DNA from: Anaerocolumna sp.
Lineage (GTDB): Bacteria > Bacillota > Clostridia > Lachnospirales > Lachnospiraceae
Assembly: GCA_029256035.1 (NCBI GenBank)
Contig: JAQSYR010000013.1
Location: forward strand, 1-23,422
Direction of reading: 5' to 3'
Length of the DNA: 23,422 bases
The translations under genes and the position numbers were made by a program. The notes under the pieces were generated by a model. That model did no database searches. It was given only the letters and a program-made list of their open reading frames with translations, and was not told the DNA's origin. This document shows, one piece after another, positions 22,352-23,422 of this stretch (the first letter of the stretch is position 1; every line of letters starts with the position of its first letter).

Positions 22352-23422
22352 TTAAAACCAGCGCCTTCTGCCACGATAACGTCTACGACGGTTTAATATT
22401 TCGTTGAATAAAAGAACCTCAATGAGATCTCTTAACCAATTATTGCGGGAATGGCGATTCCTATCATAATAACGTCCATAGGAATATTGATTTGAGTTTA
22501 TTTTTTCATCCTTATATTCCTTATTATCCTCTGATGTTGATGATATTTCAGTACCATTAACATCTTCCTCAAGATACTTTGCTTTATCATAGATTCTATC
22601 AACGATACGGCTAAGGTAAACACGGTCTGGATACTCATCAAACATACAGCTTCCATCGTACTCTAGTTTATCACATTCATCTTCTATGTTTGCGAGTATC
22701 TTTTTGGCAATTACCGGATACATTTGCTTCATGTAATCCCAATCTTTATCAGCGTCTTCTGTGTTATCATAACCATACAAAGGCATCATCGGAACGCCTA
22801 CTGGAAGATTATATGGATTTACAAATGGGTCTTGCAGATACATGCTATTTTTGGCTGAAGATAAGAGATCATTTTCTTCTTTATTAGAGATAAATACCCC
22901 TTTTGGTTGTGTGGTATATTGAGAACGAGATGATATAGGGGTACCTAATTGCATAGGTAAGGTTGGAGGTGTTCCTGTAGTACCATTAGGAGATGGCATA
23001 CTTGGCATAGTCATATCAGGCATAGCCATGCCAGGAGTTGTCATGCCAGGAGTCGTCATACCAGGAGTTGTCATGCCAGGAGTTGTTGTACCAGGCATAG
23101 CAGGAGTAGCCGGAGTAGTAGTTCTAGGCTGGGTCGGCATACCAGGCATAGCAGGAGTAGCCGGAGTGGTAGTTCTAGGCTGAGTCGGCATACCAGGCAT
23201 AGCAGGGGTGGCAGGAGTGGTAGTTCTAGGCTGAGTCGGCATACTAGGCATAGCAGGGGTGGCAGGAGTGGTAGTTCTAGGCTGAGTCGGCATACTAGGC
23301 ATACCAGGCATAGCAGGGGTAGCCGGAGTAGTAGTTCTAGGCTGAGCCGGCATACCAGGCATAGCAGGGGTAGCCGGAGTAGTAGTTCTAGGCTGAGCCG
23401 GCATACCAGGCATAGCAGGGGT
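22352..23422 (-). CDS. Pro/Thr/Met-repeat protein, spore-coat-like, partial
   Basis: The reading frame is open to the window edge, so the N-terminus lies beyond it. The 356 visible residues start with about six 17-residue units (MPGMPAQPRTTTPATPA, one with an extra three residues), then four TTPGM units, then a globular part. That part includes DWDYMKQMYPVIAKKILANI, CDKLEYDGSCMFDEYPDRV and RIVDRIYDKAKY; it is a domain I have seen, unnamed, in Lachnospiraceae proteins, but cannot assign a function. The tail is basic (NRRRRYRGRRRW). Low-complexity repeats with an Arg/Tyr tail suit a spore coat or exosporium protein; that is inference. No signal can be judged as the N-terminus is missing. Confidence 0.8.
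   Translation of the reverse strand, partial: TPAMPGMPAQPRTTTPATPAMPGMPAQPRTTTPATPAMPGMPSMPTQPRTTTPATPAMPSMPTQPRTTTPATPAMPGMPTQPRTTTPATPAMPGMPTQPRTTTPATPAMPGTTTPGMTTPGMTTPGMTTPGMAMPDMTMPSMPSPNGTTGTPPTLPMQLGTPISSRSQYTTQPKGVFISNKEENDLLSSAKNSMYLQDPFVNPYNLPVGVPMMPLYGYDNTEDADKDWDYMKQMYPVIAKKILANIEDECDKLEYDGSCMFDEYPDRVYLSRIVDRIYDKAKYLEEDVNGTEISSTSEDNKEYKDEKINSNQYSYGRYYDRNRHSRNNWLRDLIEVLLFNEILNRRRRYRGRRRWF
23031..23090 (-). repeat. Four 15-bp units coding TTPGM
   Basis: Four consecutive 15-bp units (from 23031, 23046, 23061 and 23076) encode MTTPG repeats. They differ at only a few bases. Confidence 0.9.
23091..23422 (-). repeat. 51-bp tandem repeats, about six units
   Basis: Units start at 23091, 23142, 23193, 23244, about 23304 and 23355, with a part-unit at 23406. 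The fourth-to-fifth step is 9 bp longer. Each codes QPRTTTPATPAMPGMP-type residues. Bases are strongly conserved between units at silent positions too, which points to recent expansion or gene conversion. The array continues beyond the window. Confidence 0.92.

Noticed and set aside
23031..23422. CRISPR array
   Set aside because: The repeats are contiguous coding units (15 and 51 bp) in an open frame, with no unique spacers.

Overview
The window looks like chromosome of a low-GC, spore-forming Firmicute, most likely a Lachnospiraceae-type clostridium. This rests on the conserved rpsR–gdpP–rplI–dnaB order, on sporulation genes (cwlD, a GH18 of the YaaH/SleL type), on a MecA adaptor, on the threonylcarbamoyl-AMP synthase / YwlE-type phosphatase / rpiB operon, and on strong AGGAGG ribosome sites with TATAAT-type promoters. 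The assignment is from gene content and reading style, not from a search.

Layout. (1) 1-108: the 3' end of rpsR (ribosomal protein S18). (2) 109 to about 5813: a compact island inserted at the 3' end of rpsR. It is bounded by a 34-bp near-perfect direct repeat of the S18 C-terminal codons (76-109 and 5780-5813, one synonymous difference). It carries a short ORF, a decayed ORF, and a four-gene cassette: a four-TM membrane protein, a zinc-ribbon plus nucleoside-deoxyribosyltransferase/TIR-like protein, an SF2 DEAH helicase, and a 108-aa unknown. No integrase is visible. The cassette has the profile of a phage-defence system and matches none I can name; it is the best candidate for something undescribed. 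(3) 5814-6650: rpsR's likely original terminator, a 202-bp MITE with IS21-like ends, and a lipoprotein gene that has lost its 5' end. (4) 6757-10682: gdpP, rplI and dnaB. (5) 10934-13246: a MerR-family regulator, a ferredoxin gene cut off in its second cluster motif, a DUF1858 protein and mecA. (6) 13577-15587: a Ser/Thr kinase fused to a degenerate MinD/ParA-like domain, followed by a free-standing paralogue of that domain. (7) 16101-18593: GH18 protein and CwlD amidase. (8) 18752-20705: tsaC/sua5, arginine-phosphatase-type LMW-PTP, rpiB. (9) 20755-22206: DUF402 protein and YwmB-like protein. (10) 22352-22422 and on to the window edge: a Pro/Thr/Met repeat protein on the minus strand, running off the end.

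How the parts work together. gdpP, rplI and dnaB are housekeeping (c-di-AMP turnover, translation, replication). CwlD and the GH18 protein act on spore cortex or envelope peptidoglycan. MecA and the YwlE-type phosphatase both belong to ClpC proteolysis control in Bacillus, so they may be linked here too. The island cassette reads as one operon from a promoter near 1479-1507. On integration the island supplies both the last S18 codons and a terminator, so rpsR is left intact.
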